Assembly: GCA_022792815.1 (NCBI GenBank)
Contig: JAAWBS010000061.1
Coordinates: 1 to 49,120 of the forward strand
DNA length: 49,120 nucleotides
Direction of reading: 5' to 3'
DNA from: Hungatella sp.
GTDB taxonomy: Bacteria > Bacillota > Clostridia > Lachnospirales > Lachnospiraceae
The notes beneath the pieces were generated by a model. That model was not told the DNA's origin. It worked only from the letters and a program-made list of their open reading frames with translations, and searched no databases. Below are positions 41,639 through 49,120 of this stretch, in pieces. Numbering within the stretch: the stretch's first letter is position 1; each line of letters begins with the position of its first letter. The translations under genes were made by a program, and so were the position numbers.

Positions 41639-41647
41639 AAACGAAAC
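41639..41647 (+). promoter_or_regulatory. Candidate DeoR operator, upstream copy
   Basis: AAACGAAAC, repeated exactly at 41754-41762. The two flank the operon promoter, one 58 bases before the -35 and one 21 after the -10, an arrangement suited to repression by looping. Inference from position and repetition only. Confidence 0.35.
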
Positions 41648-41704
41648 AAGTAATTTTGCATTATGTGGAAATAACCAAAAACAAACACAAGACAAGTTTG
41701 GTAA

Positions 41705-41733
41705 TTGACAAAAAAGCATAAAAGCGTTAAACT
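41705..41733 (+). promoter_or_regulatory. Promoter of the sugar/polyol operon
   Basis: Perfect TTGACA (41705-41710), 17 bases, TAAACT (41728-41733). The 5' leader would be about 55 nt. Confidence 0.6.
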
Positions 41734-41753
41734 TATATCATAAAGAAAAACAA

Positions 41754-41762
41754 AAACGAAAC
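41754..41762 (+). promoter_or_regulatory. Candidate DeoR operator, downstream copy
   Basis: Second exact AAACGAAAC, just past the expected transcription start; a related ATCGAAAG follows at about 41776. Confidence 0.35.
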
Positions 41763-41795
41763 TTTTTATAACAATATCGAAAGAAAAGAAAAATT

Positions 41796-42920
41796 ATGAA
41801 AGACCTGAGATTTCGCTTTTTGCTGCCTGTGGAGATTCTTATGGTGGATGAGGGAGAGTTGGATTTGTCAGAAGAGATCAGTGGAGATTCCGTTGTCATT
41901 GTGACAGACCCATTCCTTTATGATTCCGGCCAGGCTCACGCTTTAGGCCGGTCCATCACCACAGCCCGGGTAAATTATTTCCATCAGATTGAACCCAATC
42001 CGTCTACAGATACCGTCGATGCCTGTGGGGCCGCCATACGGGAGGCAGGGGCTTCTGCGGTCATCGGATTTGGAGGCGGGAGCTGTCTTGATACGGCAAA
42101 GGCGGCGGCGTGTATGGCGGCTTCTGACCGAAAGTTTGTGGAGTGTCTGGAGGGGGGAGCCGATCTTCCCAAACGGCAGCCCCGCCTTATCCTGATTCCC
42201 ACTACGGCCGGCACCGGAAGTGAGGTTACCAATGTGGGAGTCTACACAAGTTCAGAGACAGGAGCCAAGATTCCCATGGTCCGTCCTGATTTTTACGCAG
42301 ATACGGCGGTTTTGTATCCACAGGCTACCTATACCATGCCTCCTCAGGTGACCGCCAATACAGGCATGGATGCGTTCTGCCATGCCATAGAGGCCTACTG
42401 GAACCAGAACAGCCAGCCCTTGTGCGATGCCTGCGCCATAGAGGCGCTGAAGCTGATTAAGGATAACCTCCTTACTGCCTTCCAAAAACGGGATGATACA
42501 GAGGCCAGAAAAAACATGTCCACAGCCAGTCTGCTGGCGGGAGTTGCTTTCAGTCAGACGAGAACCACAGGTCCTCATGCACTCAGCTATCCCCTGACAG
42601 CAAGATATCATGTGGCACACGGTGTGGGCTGTGCCGTCTCTCTTCCGGCCTTCATAAGAATGAGTTCCCAGAAGGCGGCATCCAAGATGAAGCGGCTGGC
42701 GGGGAATCTGGGATATGCCGATGTGGAAAGCCTGGCTGACGGGGTGGAAGAACTGTTGAAAAGCCTTCACATGCCTACGAGGCTCAGGGAAATCGGAGCC
42801 GGGGAGCAGGAACTGGAGGACATTGCCAGGGAAGCCATGAATTATTATCCACAGCTTGCGCTGACTCCGGCGGTTATAACACTGGAATCGCTGTCAGACA
42901 TGCTGCATTCGATTTACTGA
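41796..42920 (+). CDS. Iron-containing (type III) alcohol dehydrogenase
   Basis: 374 residues. VIGFGGGSCLDTAKA binds NAD(P), PTTAGTGSEVTN is the family signature, and MDAFCHAIEAYW plus GPHALSYPLTARYHVAHG supply the Asp and three His metal ligands. It would oxidise an alcohol or sugar alcohol (or its phosphate) to a carbonyl. As first gene of the PTS operon it is a good candidate for turning an imported polyol phosphate into a ketose phosphate. The ATG has only a purine-rich stretch upstream, not a real Shine-Dalgarno site. Confidence 0.9.
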   Translation: MKDLRFRFLLPVEILMVDEGELDLSEEISGDSVVIVTDPFLYDSGQAHALGRSITTARVNYFHQIEPNPSTDTVDACGAAIREAGASAVIGFGGGSCLDTAKAAACMAASDRKFVECLEGGADLPKRQPRLILIPTTAGTGSEVTNVGVYTSSETGAKIPMVRPDFYADTAVLYPQATYTMPPQVTANTGMDAFCHAIEAYWNQNSQPLCDACAIEALKLIKDNLLTAFQKRDDTEARKNMSTASLLAGVAFSQTRTTGPHALSYPLTARYHVAHGVGCAVSLPAFIRMSSQKAASKMKRLAGNLGYADVESLADGVEELLKSLHMPTRLREIGAGEQELEDIAREAMNYYPQLALTPAVITLESLSDMLHSIY

Positions 42921-42934
42921 GAAGGAGCAAAGCT

Positions 42935-43768
42935 ATGAAACAGTCGGAATATAAAGAGCTGCACAGAAAAGCAGTGGAGATACGGAAGCTGACCTTGCGG
43001 AGTATTGCCAATGTGGGAAAAGGGCACATTGGCGGTACCATGTCACTGTGTGAGGTCATGAGTGTCCTGTATTTTAAGTATATGAATGTGCGCAGGGAAG
43101 ACCCTCTATGGGAAGACCGGGATCGGTTCGTCTTATCAAAGGGCCATGCAGGACCGGTGGTATATGCCGCCCTGGTGCTGAAGGGTTTTTTACCCCCCGA
43201 GGAACTAAAGACCATGAACCGGTTTGGCAGCCGATTGCCCAGCCACTGTGACAGGAAGCTGACAAGGGGAATCGATATGTCCACGGGAAGCCTGGGACAG
43301 GGGATCTCCACGGCAGTGGGGATGGCGTTGGGGGCAAAGCTGGATAAAAGGCCCTGCTTTATCTACACGATCATCGGAGACGGGGAAAGCCAGGAAGGAC
43401 AGGTCTGGGAGGCGGCTATGCTGGCCGGAAGCCGCAGGCTGGACAACCTGATCGCATTTACGGATTACAACAAGCTGCAGATTGACGGATACATAGGAGA
43501 TGTCAATGACTTAGAGCCTTTAAACAAAAAATGGGAGGCATTCGGGTGGCATGTGCAGAGCATTGACGGACACGATATCCGGGCAATCGACTATGCCGTC
43601 GACATGGCCAGGAAGACAAAGGGGAAACCATCTATGATTCTTTTGAACACTTCCAAAGGAAAAGGCGTGGAGTTTGCCGAGAACAAGGCGGAAAGCCACA
43701 GCATGAATATCACAGAGGACATGTGTGCACAGGCACTGGCCAAAATCGAGGCAGGGGAGGAATCATAA
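42935..43768 (+). CDS. Transketolase, N-terminal (TPP-binding) subunit
   Basis: 277 residues, the usual size of the split-transketolase N subunit. GKGHIGGTMSLCEVM, SKGHAGPVVYAAL, GSLGQGIS and the TPP/metal motif IIGDGESQEGQVWEA with LIAFTDYNK are intact. Together with the next gene it should transfer two-carbon units between sugar phosphates. AAGGAG is 8 bases before the ATG. The next ATG follows its stop codon at once. In this operon it would process a pentulose or related phosphate made by the dehydrogenase. Confidence 0.93.
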   Translation: MKQSEYKELHRKAVEIRKLTLRSIANVGKGHIGGTMSLCEVMSVLYFKYMNVRREDPLWEDRDRFVLSKGHAGPVVYAALVLKGFLPPEELKTMNRFGSRLPSHCDRKLTRGIDMSTGSLGQGISTAVGMALGAKLDKRPCFIYTIIGDGESQEGQVWEAAMLAGSRRLDNLIAFTDYNKLQIDGYIGDVNDLEPLNKKWEAFGWHVQSIDGHDIRAIDYAVDMARKTKGKPSMILLNTSKGKGVEFAENKAESHSMNITEDMCAQALAKIEAGEES

Positions 43769-44584
43769 ATGACACTGGAGAGAGAAAACATTGCGTTAAA
43801 AGAGGTCTATTCTGATCTGCTTGTGGAGTACGGCGCAAAGGATCCCAGGATCGTGATCGTGGAGGCTGATCTGATGCGCAGCGGTTCCACGGACAAGTTT
43901 CAGAAAGCGTTTCCTGACAAGACCTTTGACGTAGGAATTGCGGAGAGCAATATGATGTGTGTTGCGGCAGGCCTGTCTCTTATGGGAAAAATTCCGTTTA
44001 CTCATACCTTTGCCGTGTTCGCTTCCAGGCGCTGCTGCGATCAGATTAATCAGAGTGTGGCCTATGCAGGATGTAATGTGAAAATGTGCGGTTCAGATCC
44101 GGGGATCACCACAGAGCTTAACGGGGGAACCCACATGTCCATGGATGACATCGGCATCCTGCGGGGAATTCCTACGATGACGGTTTTTGAACCGGTTGAC
44201 AGCTGCCAGCTTAAGGCTTTATTCCCCCAGATTCTGGCCCTTGAGACGCCTGCCTATACACGTCTTTTCCGCCCCAACGCCTATAAGATCTTTTCGGAAG
44301 AGACGGATTTTCAGCTGGGAAAGGGAGTTGTCCTGAGAGAGGGAACGGATGTGACCCTGATTGCCAGCGGAATCATGGTTTTTGAGGCATTAAAAGCGGC
44401 TGAGCTGCTGGCACAGGAGGGAATTGGGGCCGAAGTCATCAATATTCATACCATAAAGCCACTGGATACGGAATTGATTCTGGCCAGTGCGGCCAAGACG
44501 GGATGTGTGGTGACGGCGGAGGCCGGACGCAGTTTGGTATGCCGGCACGAAGGAGAGAGGAGATCGTTATGTTTGTATCAATGA
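43769..44584 (+). CDS. Transketolase, C-terminal subunit, apparently truncated
   Basis: 271 residues against about 305-315 for the family. The pyrimidine-binding domain is normal (VEADLMRSGST, DVGIAESNMM with the catalytic Glu, PFTHTFAVFASRR), and the transketolase_C domain runs as far as TGCVVTAEA. Where relatives continue with a GGLGSAVAE-type strand and helix, this protein ends in an unrelated, Arg-rich tail (GRSLVCRHEGERR...) and overlaps the aldolase gene by 16 bases. About 40 residues are missing, as if a deletion had joined the gene to the aldolase ribosome binding site. Function may be retained, because TPP and substrate sites are in the intact part; that is uncertain. Confidence 0.8.
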   Translation: MTLERENIALKEVYSDLLVEYGAKDPRIVIVEADLMRSGSTDKFQKAFPDKTFDVGIAESNMMCVAAGLSLMGKIPFTHTFAVFASRRCCDQINQSVAYAGCNVKMCGSDPGITTELNGGTHMSMDDIGILRGIPTMTVFEPVDSCQLKALFPQILALETPAYTRLFRPNAYKIFSEETDFQLGKGVVLREGTDVTLIASGIMVFEALKAAELLAQEGIGAEVINIHTIKPLDTELILASAAKTGCVVTAEAGRSLVCRHEGERRSLCLYQ

Positions 44585-45453
44585 AAGAAATGCTGACCCA
44601 CGCCCACGAAAACGGCTATGCGGTTATGGCTGTCAACTGTGTGAATATGGAGCAGGTGAAAGCCTGCATAGAGAGTGCCCAGGAGGAATGTTCCCCTATT
44701 ATTCTGAACATATCCCCCAGGCAGATGCGGGAGCATGGCCACAGCTATGCCCTTCCTCCTGTGGTAAAATCCATGGCTGAGAGAGCCGGAGTGCCGGTGG
44801 CATTCAACTTAGACCACGGAGCTGCCTATGAGGATTTTATAACGGCACTTCAGGCAGGGTTCTCCAGTGTGATGATCGATGCATCTTCCTGTGATTTTGA
44901 GGAAAATGTACGGCGGACCCAGATGATCGCCTCTCTTGCCCACGGATGCGGAAAGTCCTGTGAGGCGGAGCTGGGGCATGTGGGCAATGCGGACGCAGGG
45001 GATGAGGCCAATACGGATTACTATACCAATCCGGAGCAGGCAAAGGAGTTTGTGGACCGCACTCACTGCGACTGTCTGGCTGTCGCCATAGGGACGGCTC
45101 ACGGAAGTTACCCCAAGGGCATGGTTCCCAAACTGGATTTTGAACGCCTGACTCTTCTGAAAAAGACTTTGAATATGCCTTTGGTTCTTCACGGGGGAAG
45201 CGGAGCCGGTGAGGAGAACATCCGCAGGGCAGTGGCCTGCGGCATCAACAAGATCAATGTAAACACGGACGTCATGGTCCATGCGGTGGAGGAGATGAAG
45301 GCTGCCCTTAAGGAAAATCCGGCTTACAATTACATGGATCTTTGTATGAGGACGGAAGACGCCATGAAAGATTTTATCCGCCGTTATATGCGCATGATCG
45401 GTTCCAGCATGCGTTATACCTTCAGCCGCCCTGCGGGACCGGAGCTTGACTAG
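44569..45453 (+). CDS. Class II ketose-bisphosphate aldolase (Fba/GatY-like)
   Basis: 294 residues. AFNLDHG (catalytic Asp and zinc His), EAELGHVG, IGTAHGSY (zinc His), LHGGSG (zinc His) and INVNTD (phosphate site) are all present. It splits a ketose 1,6-bisphosphate or 1-phosphate to dihydroxyacetone phosphate and an aldehyde; fructose, tagatose or another stereoisomer cannot be distinguished. The start at 44569 is preceded by GGAGAGAGGAG; the open frame back to 44503 overlaps the transketolase gene. Confidence 0.92.
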   Translation: MFVSMKEMLTHAHENGYAVMAVNCVNMEQVKACIESAQEECSPIILNISPRQMREHGHSYALPPVVKSMAERAGVPVAFNLDHGAAYEDFITALQAGFSSVMIDASSCDFEENVRRTQMIASLAHGCGKSCEAELGHVGNADAGDEANTDYYTNPEQAKEFVDRTHCDCLAVAIGTAHGSYPKGMVPKLDFERLTLLKKTLNMPLVLHGGSGAGEENIRRAVACGINKINVNTDVMVHAVEEMKAALKENPAYNYMDLCMRTEDAMKDFIRRYMRMIGSSMRYTFSRPAGPELD

Positions 45454-45468
45454 AGGAGGGGAGAAAAC

Positions 45469-46104
45469 ATGAGGATTGCACTTGTCAGCGAGAGCAGCCA
45501 GGTTTCGAAAAATCAGTTGGTTTTTGATGTTTTAAAAGACACGGTTCTTCCGTTAAACCATCAGGTGTTTAATTACGGAATGAGTGAAGACGACCTGGAT
45601 TACAAGATCAGTTATGTGGAGGCAGGACTTTTAAGCGCGGTTCTTCTCAACAGCCGTGCGGTGGACTTTGTCATAACCGGTTGCGGAACAGGGGAGGGCG
45701 CCTGCCTGGCCGCCAATATTTATCCCAATGTATACTGCGGCTATGTGAAGGACCCCTCCGATGCCTTTCTCTTTACTCAGATTAACAGCGGCAACGCGGT
45801 CTCTCTTCCCCTGGCCAAAGAATTCGGCTGGTGTGCGGAGCTGAATCTGAGATATGTGTTCAGAGAATTGTTTTCCTGTGAACACGGGTTGGGATATCCG
45901 CCCGAGAGGGGGCCTGTTCAGAAGGAATTCCGGGATATTTTTTATAAGGTGAAGGGGCAGGTCTCCAAGGATATGGGAAAGATATTGGAAGATTTGGACA
46001 GAGATATTCTTAAAAGAACCTTTGGAGAAGAGAATTTCAGGAGTCAGTATTTCCGGTATGCCTCGGATTCGCCTTTAAAGGATTACATGGCAGGGCTTTT
46101 ATGA
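45469..46104 (+). CDS. RpiB/LacAB-family sugar-phosphate isomerase
   Basis: 211 residues, longer than the about 150 of RpiB because of a C-terminal helical extension (about 150-211). ITGCGTGEGACLAAN is the family phosphate-loop signature with the catalytic Cys or Thr region. It would interconvert an aldose and a ketose phosphate. In this operon it may link the PTS product to the aldolase or transketolase. A GAGGAGGGG site precedes the ATG. The longer form is seen in sugar-catabolic operons rather than the housekeeping pentose pathway. Confidence 0.88.
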   Translation: MRIALVSESSQVSKNQLVFDVLKDTVLPLNHQVFNYGMSEDDLDYKISYVEAGLLSAVLLNSRAVDFVITGCGTGEGACLAANIYPNVYCGYVKDPSDAFLFTQINSGNAVSLPLAKEFGWCAELNLRYVFRELFSCEHGLGYPPERGPVQKEFRDIFYKVKGQVSKDMGKILEDLDRDILKRTFGEENFRSQYFRYASDSPLKDYMAGLL

Positions 46105-46123
46105 CATAAAAAGAGGTGGGCTT

Positions 46124-46558
46124 ATGAGACATGTTTTGATCGCAACCCATGGCAGGATTGCCGGCGGATTTCAATCTGCGTTAAAGTTATTTTTAAACTC
46201 GGCAGATAAAATTGCAACCATAGACGCATATGTAGGAGATGCTTCGGAAAACTATGAAGACGACCTGCATGAATTTTTTAAGGAAATCAGGGAAGGAGAT
46301 GAGGCCTACATTTTTACGGATATCAAGGCGGGAAGCGTGAACCAGCGGGTTATGGCTGCTCTTTCGGAACGGGAATATCCGGTAACGCTGGTTACCAACG
46401 TAAATCTTCCTCTTTTAGTGGGACTGCTGATTGGGGAGGGAGTAAAGACGCCGGAGGAAATTCAGGCTATGATACAGGAAACAAAAGCCGAGGTTGTTTC
46501 CCTTAAGGAACTTATGGACAAGCAAACCGATCAATCGGACAATGACTTTTGGGGGTAA
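46124..46558 (+). CDS. PTS mannose-family EIIA
   Basis: 144 residues. LIATHGRIAGGF has the phosphorylated His (H9), and FTDIKAGSVNQ matches the second conserved segment. It receives phosphate from HPr and passes it to the separate EIIB encoded next. AGAGGTGGG serves the ATG. It ends 5 bases before the EIIB start, so translation is coupled. Confidence 0.92.
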   Translation: MRHVLIATHGRIAGGFQSALKLFLNSADKIATIDAYVGDASENYEDDLHEFFKEIREGDEAYIFTDIKAGSVNQRVMAALSEREYPVTLVTNVNLPLLVGLLIGEGVKTPEEIQAMIQETKAEVVSLKELMDKQTDQSDNDFWG

Positions 46559-46563
46559 ATGTT

Positions 46564-47061
46564 ATGATACCATCACTTAGAATAGACGACCGTCTGATCC
46601 ATGGACAAATCGCTCTCGTGTGGAGCAAGGCATTCGGAACCAACCGAATCGTTGTCGCCAATGACAAGGCTGTCACGGATGAGGTGACCAATGTTTCGCT
46701 GAAAATGGCTGTTCCCACAGGCATCAAGCTTTTGATCAAATCTGTAAACGATGCCGTCACCCTGTTCCATGACCCGAGAGCTGTGGATGCCAGCATGTTC
46801 GTTCTCACCAACTGCGTCTGTGATGCACTGCGGATCGTAAAAGAGTGCCCGGGCATGGTGCAGTCCGTGAATGTGGCCAATGTAGGGCGTTTCGATACAT
46901 CACCTACGGTCGAAAAGAAAATTCTTTCCAGTACGATTATTGTAAATCCCAGAGAACTGGCAGCACTGAAGGAACTGGCAGAGATGGATCTTCCCGTATA
47001 TCAGCAGGTGATTCCCAGCGATGTGAAGAAACTGGTGAAAGATATTCTGAAGGGACATTAA
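46564..47061 (+). CDS. PTS mannose/fructose/sorbose-family EIIB
   Basis: 165 residues. RIDDRLIHGQ carries the phosphorylated His (H13), typical of this EIIB class, which uses histidine rather than cysteine. The start at 46564 has GGGGGT 8 bases upstream. It transfers phosphate from EIIA to the sugar at the IIC-IID membrane complex. Confidence 0.93.
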   Translation: MIPSLRIDDRLIHGQIALVWSKAFGTNRIVVANDKAVTDEVTNVSLKMAVPTGIKLLIKSVNDAVTLFHDPRAVDASMFVLTNCVCDALRIVKECPGMVQSVNVANVGRFDTSPTVEKKILSSTIIVNPRELAALKELAEMDLPVYQQVIPSDVKKLVKDILKGH

Positions 47062-47099
47062 GCACCGCACCATTTTAAACGAAGGAGGATATGTATCTT

Positions 47100-47894
47100 A
47101 TGGTAGTACAAGCTTTTTTGGCTTCCCTGGCGTATTTTATCGGTTATGGCGGAAACTGGCTCTTTGCCCAGTCCATGACAGAGCGGCCCATCGTTGTGGG
47201 ATTTGTCACAGGCCTGCTTTTAGGGGATATGAAGACAGGGATTATCGTAGGGGCCGCTGTGGAAGCGATCTTTATGGGTTCCGTCAATATCGGCGGCAAT
47301 ATCTCTGCAGAACCTGCGGCGGCGGCAACCTTTGCGGTGGTGATGGCGACGACACAGAACATTGCGGCAGATGCCGCTCTGGCCCTGTCCGTGCCTGTGG
47401 GAGTGTTCTCTGCATTCCTGTTTATGATCATCAACAATGTGCTTTACAACTTTACGGCTCCGATTATTGACCGTCTGGCAGAAAAGAGTGATGACAGAGG
47501 TCTGATCATTCTAAATTATACCATGTGGTTCATCCGGTTTTTCATCGTGGCGCTGTGTATGTTTGTAGGCCTTCTGGCAGGAGGAACGGCGATTGAGGCA
47601 GCCATCAACAGCATCCCAGCAGTGGTATTGACAGGACTTAACACTGCAGGCAAATTCCTTCCGGCAGTCGGATTGTCCATCCTTATGAAGATGCTGTGGA
47701 ACAAGCAGCTGGCCATCTATTTCTTTTTGGGATTTATCATGGTTGTGTACCTTGGGCTTCCCCAGGTGGCCATCGCCGCACTGGCCATTATCATCGTAAT
47801 CGCGGTGGCTATGCGGGATATGGAACTAAATAAACTTTCACGGACCAGAGAGGCAGCCGCACCAATTGATGTAGAGGAGGATTTCTTCGCATGA
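47100..47894 (+). CDS. PTS mannose-family EIIC permease
   Basis: 264 residues (267 if ATG 47091 is used). Multiple hydrophobic helices; the family segment GxxVGAAVEAIFMGSVNIGG near residue 55 lies at the substrate channel. AAGGAGG ends 2 bases before ATG 47091 and 11 before ATG 47100, so the second is preferred. The last codons overlap EIID by 4 bases (ATGA). It forms the membrane channel with EIID. Sugar specificity cannot be read. Confidence 0.92.
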   Translation: MVVQAFLASLAYFIGYGGNWLFAQSMTERPIVVGFVTGLLLGDMKTGIIVGAAVEAIFMGSVNIGGNISAEPAAAATFAVVMATTQNIAADAALALSVPVGVFSAFLFMIINNVLYNFTAPIIDRLAEKSDDRGLIILNYTMWFIRFFIVALCMFVGLLAGGTAIEAAINSIPAVVLTGLNTAGKFLPAVGLSILMKMLWNKQLAIYFFLGFIMVVYLGLPQVAIAALAIIIVIAVAMRDMELNKLSRTREAAAPIDVEEDFFA

Positions 47895-48637
47895 AACAGA
47901 CTACCATGACGAAAGAAGATAAAAAAATGTTAGATTCCATTTTCTGGAGATCTATGTTCCTGTCTTCCGGAAGATGCGGCGGGCAGGTGCGCATGCATGC
48001 AGTGGGATTTATTAACAGTATCCTGCCTGCACTGCGCCGCTACTATAAAGATGACCCGGAAGGGTACCGGCAGGCGCTGATGCGCCACACCACCTATTTT
48101 AATATGACGCAGCATGTGTCCACCTTTTGTATGGGACTTGTGGCCTCTATGGAAAAAGAGGCGTCTGAGGATGAGACCTTTGACACCAGCTCCATCGCAG
48201 CCGTAAAGACGTCTCTCATGGGACCTATGTCAGGCATCGGAGACTCCATCTTCTGGGGTGTGCTGAGACTGCTGGCAGCAAGTATCGCCATTACCTTTGC
48301 CGCAAGCGGCTCCATCCTGGCTCCTGTTTCATTTTTGCTGATCTTCAATGTTCCCGCCTTTATCTGCCGTTATTATCTGACTTATAAAGGGTTCAGCCTG
48401 GGAACCACCTTCTTGTCGGACATGCAGAAGACGGGAACCATCCAGATCCTTACAAAGGCTGCCAGTATCTTAGGCCTGGTGATGATCGGGGCGATGGTGG
48501 CATCCACGGTCACGTTCAATTGTGCATTGACCATCCCTGTGGAGAACACGGATCCGATTTCCATACAGACTTACCTGGATTCCATTTTTAAAGGGCTTGT
48601 ACCGCTGGGGTTGACTTTGGGGTGCCTGTATGCCTAG
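47891..48637 (+). CDS. PTS mannose-family EIID, interrupted by an in-frame UAG
   Basis: 248 residues up to a TAG at 48635. FWRSMFLSSGRCGGQVRMHAVG near the start, YFNMTQHVSTFCMG and SLMGPMSGIGDSIFWG are the EIID signatures. Family members are about 270-280 residues and end in one more membrane helix. Here that helix is encoded in the same frame right after the TAG (48638-48718: MKKININVIMLMVLALAMV...LLGVV, then TAA). The protein may be shortened, split in two by reinitiation at TAGATG, or read through. AGGAGG precedes the start within the EIIC gene. Confidence 0.85.
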   Translation: MKQTTMTKEDKKMLDSIFWRSMFLSSGRCGGQVRMHAVGFINSILPALRRYYKDDPEGYRQALMRHTTYFNMTQHVSTFCMGLVASMEKEASEDETFDTSSIAAVKTSLMGPMSGIGDSIFWGVLRLLAASIAITFAASGSILAPVSFLLIFNVPAFICRYYLTYKGFSLGTTFLSDMQKTGTIQILTKAASILGLVMIGAMVASTVTFNCALTIPVENTDPISIQTYLDSIFKGLVPLGLTLGCLYA

Positions 48638-48718
48638 ATGAAGAAGATCAATATCAATGTGATTATGCTTATGGTTTTGGCCCTGGCCATGGTTCTGGCT
48701 TTGTTGGGAGTTGTATAA
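48638..48718 (+). CDS. C-terminal membrane helix of EIID after the UAG
   Basis: 26 residues in frame with the upstream EIID: a short basic and polar lead (MKKININ) then one hydrophobic helix. It matches in place and character the last transmembrane segment that normally ends EIID. The ATG touches the TAG, so terminating ribosomes could restart there without a new binding site. Whether it is made separately, fused by read-through, or not made is unknown. Confidence 0.5.
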   Translation: MKKININVIMLMVLALAMVLALLGVV

Positions 48719-48877
48719 AAAACGGACGGAAACAAAGATCTGCAAAGGAAGAACTGGGTAAAAGAGAAAGAAGCAGAGCTGATATCAGTCAGAGAGCTGA
48801 AATGAGTTCAGTCTGTGGAATATTCTTTTCATTCTGACAGACATGTGGTATCTGGTCATTCCTGCTTTGGGCGGGAC

Positions 48878-48913
48878 CCAACCATTACTGGGGCCCATCA
48901 GGGCCCCGGTTGG
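48878..48913. other. Strong GC hairpin in the right-hand spacer
   Basis: CCAACC (48878-48883) pairs with GGTTGG (48908-48913), and GGGGCCC (48890-48896) with GGGCCCC (48901-48907) around ATCA. No T tract on either strand. It may be a factor-independent stop between the EIID end and the convergent gene at 48972. The rest of 48719-48971 shows nothing I can name. Confidence 0.5.
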
Positions 48914-48971
48914 AATTGATGCGGGAACTTTCATGGATATACAGATTCTGATCAAAAACAGTCTAAGGGGA

Positions 48972-49120
48972 TCAGTCAACCGGCGAAAGCCCGTGATTCG
49001 TGCCGTAGGTGTCGTAGACCGTATCAAACTCACCTTCCGGAGCCAGGGCGATGAAGCAGCGGCCCTCTCCCCAGGTTCCATACAGTCTCATGATCTGGGC
49101 CATCTGTTCTCTGGGAATGG
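48972..49120 (-). CDS. C-terminal end of an unidentified protein (cut by window edge)
   Basis: The last 49 codons of a minus-strand frame that stays open to the edge and stops with TGA at 48974-48972. The visible residues include REQMAQIMRLYGTWGEGR, CFIALAPEGEF and YGTNHGLSPVD, a well-structured, non-repetitive sequence with ordinary codon use, so it is likely a real gene. The family is not recognised. It converges on the sugar operon. Confidence 0.6.
   Translation of the reverse strand, partial: IPREQMAQIMRLYGTWGEGRCFIALAPEGEFDTVYDTYGTNHGLSPVD

Larger units (their letters stand above)
41401..41795. other. Long AT-rich divergent regulatory region
   Basis: 395 bases without a gene, between deoR-type (minus) and the sugar operon (plus). 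It is much richer in A and T than its surroundings and purine-rich on the plus strand. It contains a promoter (41705-41733) and two identical AAACGAAAC motifs listed separately. No RNA gene or terminator was seen. Confidence 0.7.

Noticed and set aside
48785..49081. 98-codon minus-strand frame near the right edge
   Set aside because: It crosses the strong hairpin and conflicts with the better-supported partial frame ending at 48972 on the same strand.

Overview
The window looks like a chromosomal segment of an anaerobic gut-type Firmicute, most likely Lachnospiraceae / Clostridium cluster XIVa. The reasons are an [FeFe]-hydrogenase cluster with a sensory (PAS) hydrogenase and a PP2C phosphatase, strong AGGAGG ribosome binding sites, sigma-A type promoters, a mannose-family PTS, glgC/glgD without glgA/glgB alongside, and a large secreted protein with clostridial-type cell-wall repeats. 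No plasmid, phage or CRISPR hallmark was seen. The placement is inference, because no 16S rRNA gene is present.

Layout. 1-1000: a repeat copy, tRNA-Leu(UAG) on the minus strand and a decayed PTS EIIC. 1089-5850: hydrogenase operon (small 2Fe-2S protein, HydS-like sensory hydrogenase, SpoIIE/PP2C phosphatase, catalytic-type hydrogenase) with a Rex-like operator on its promoter. 5899-10769: ABC exporter operon containing a zinc-ribbon membrane protein. 10786-13174: FadR-type regulator divergent from a cysteine desulfidase / serine dehydratase-like enzyme, with a 216-bp MITE-like element between them. 13232-21659: short cis-prenyltransferase, then a 2138-residue secreted beta-helix protein and a lipoprotein. 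21709-25642 (minus): PHP phosphatase, and an HSP90-family ATPase translationally coupled to an unrecognised helical protein. 25739-27599: Na/phosphate cotransporter behind a Pho-box-like array and a structured leader. 27616-31836: gapA-pgk-tpiA with a Rex-like operator and hairpins between the genes, then a HAD phosphatase. 31925-36302 (minus): extracellular flavin reductase lipoprotein and glgC-glgD. 36472-40552: small unknown protein, threonine-aldolase-like enzyme, DsbA-like protein and an ABC-F ATPase. 40630-48718: DeoR repressor divergent from a nine-gene sugar or polyol operon (Fe-ADH, split transketolase, class II aldolase, RpiB-like isomerase, mannose-family PTS IIA-IIB-IIC-IID). At the right edge a minus-strand gene is cut off.

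How it fits together. Glycolysis (gap-pgk-tpi) makes NADH and ATP, the hydrogenases dispose of electrons, and both promoters carry 18-bp TTG...CAA dyads like those bound by the NADH sensor Rex, so redox control may join them. The PTS operon would feed triose phosphates into the same pathway, and GlgCD would store surplus glucose. Several genes look damaged or split (PTS EIIC at 343, transketolase C subunit, EIID with an in-frame UAG, second ABC permease). This could be real decay or local sequence error.

The observations most worth following are the MITE-like family with a 10-bp target duplication, the UAG-split EIID, the HSP90/partner pair, the paired Rex-like sites, and the long hairpin ahead of pgk.
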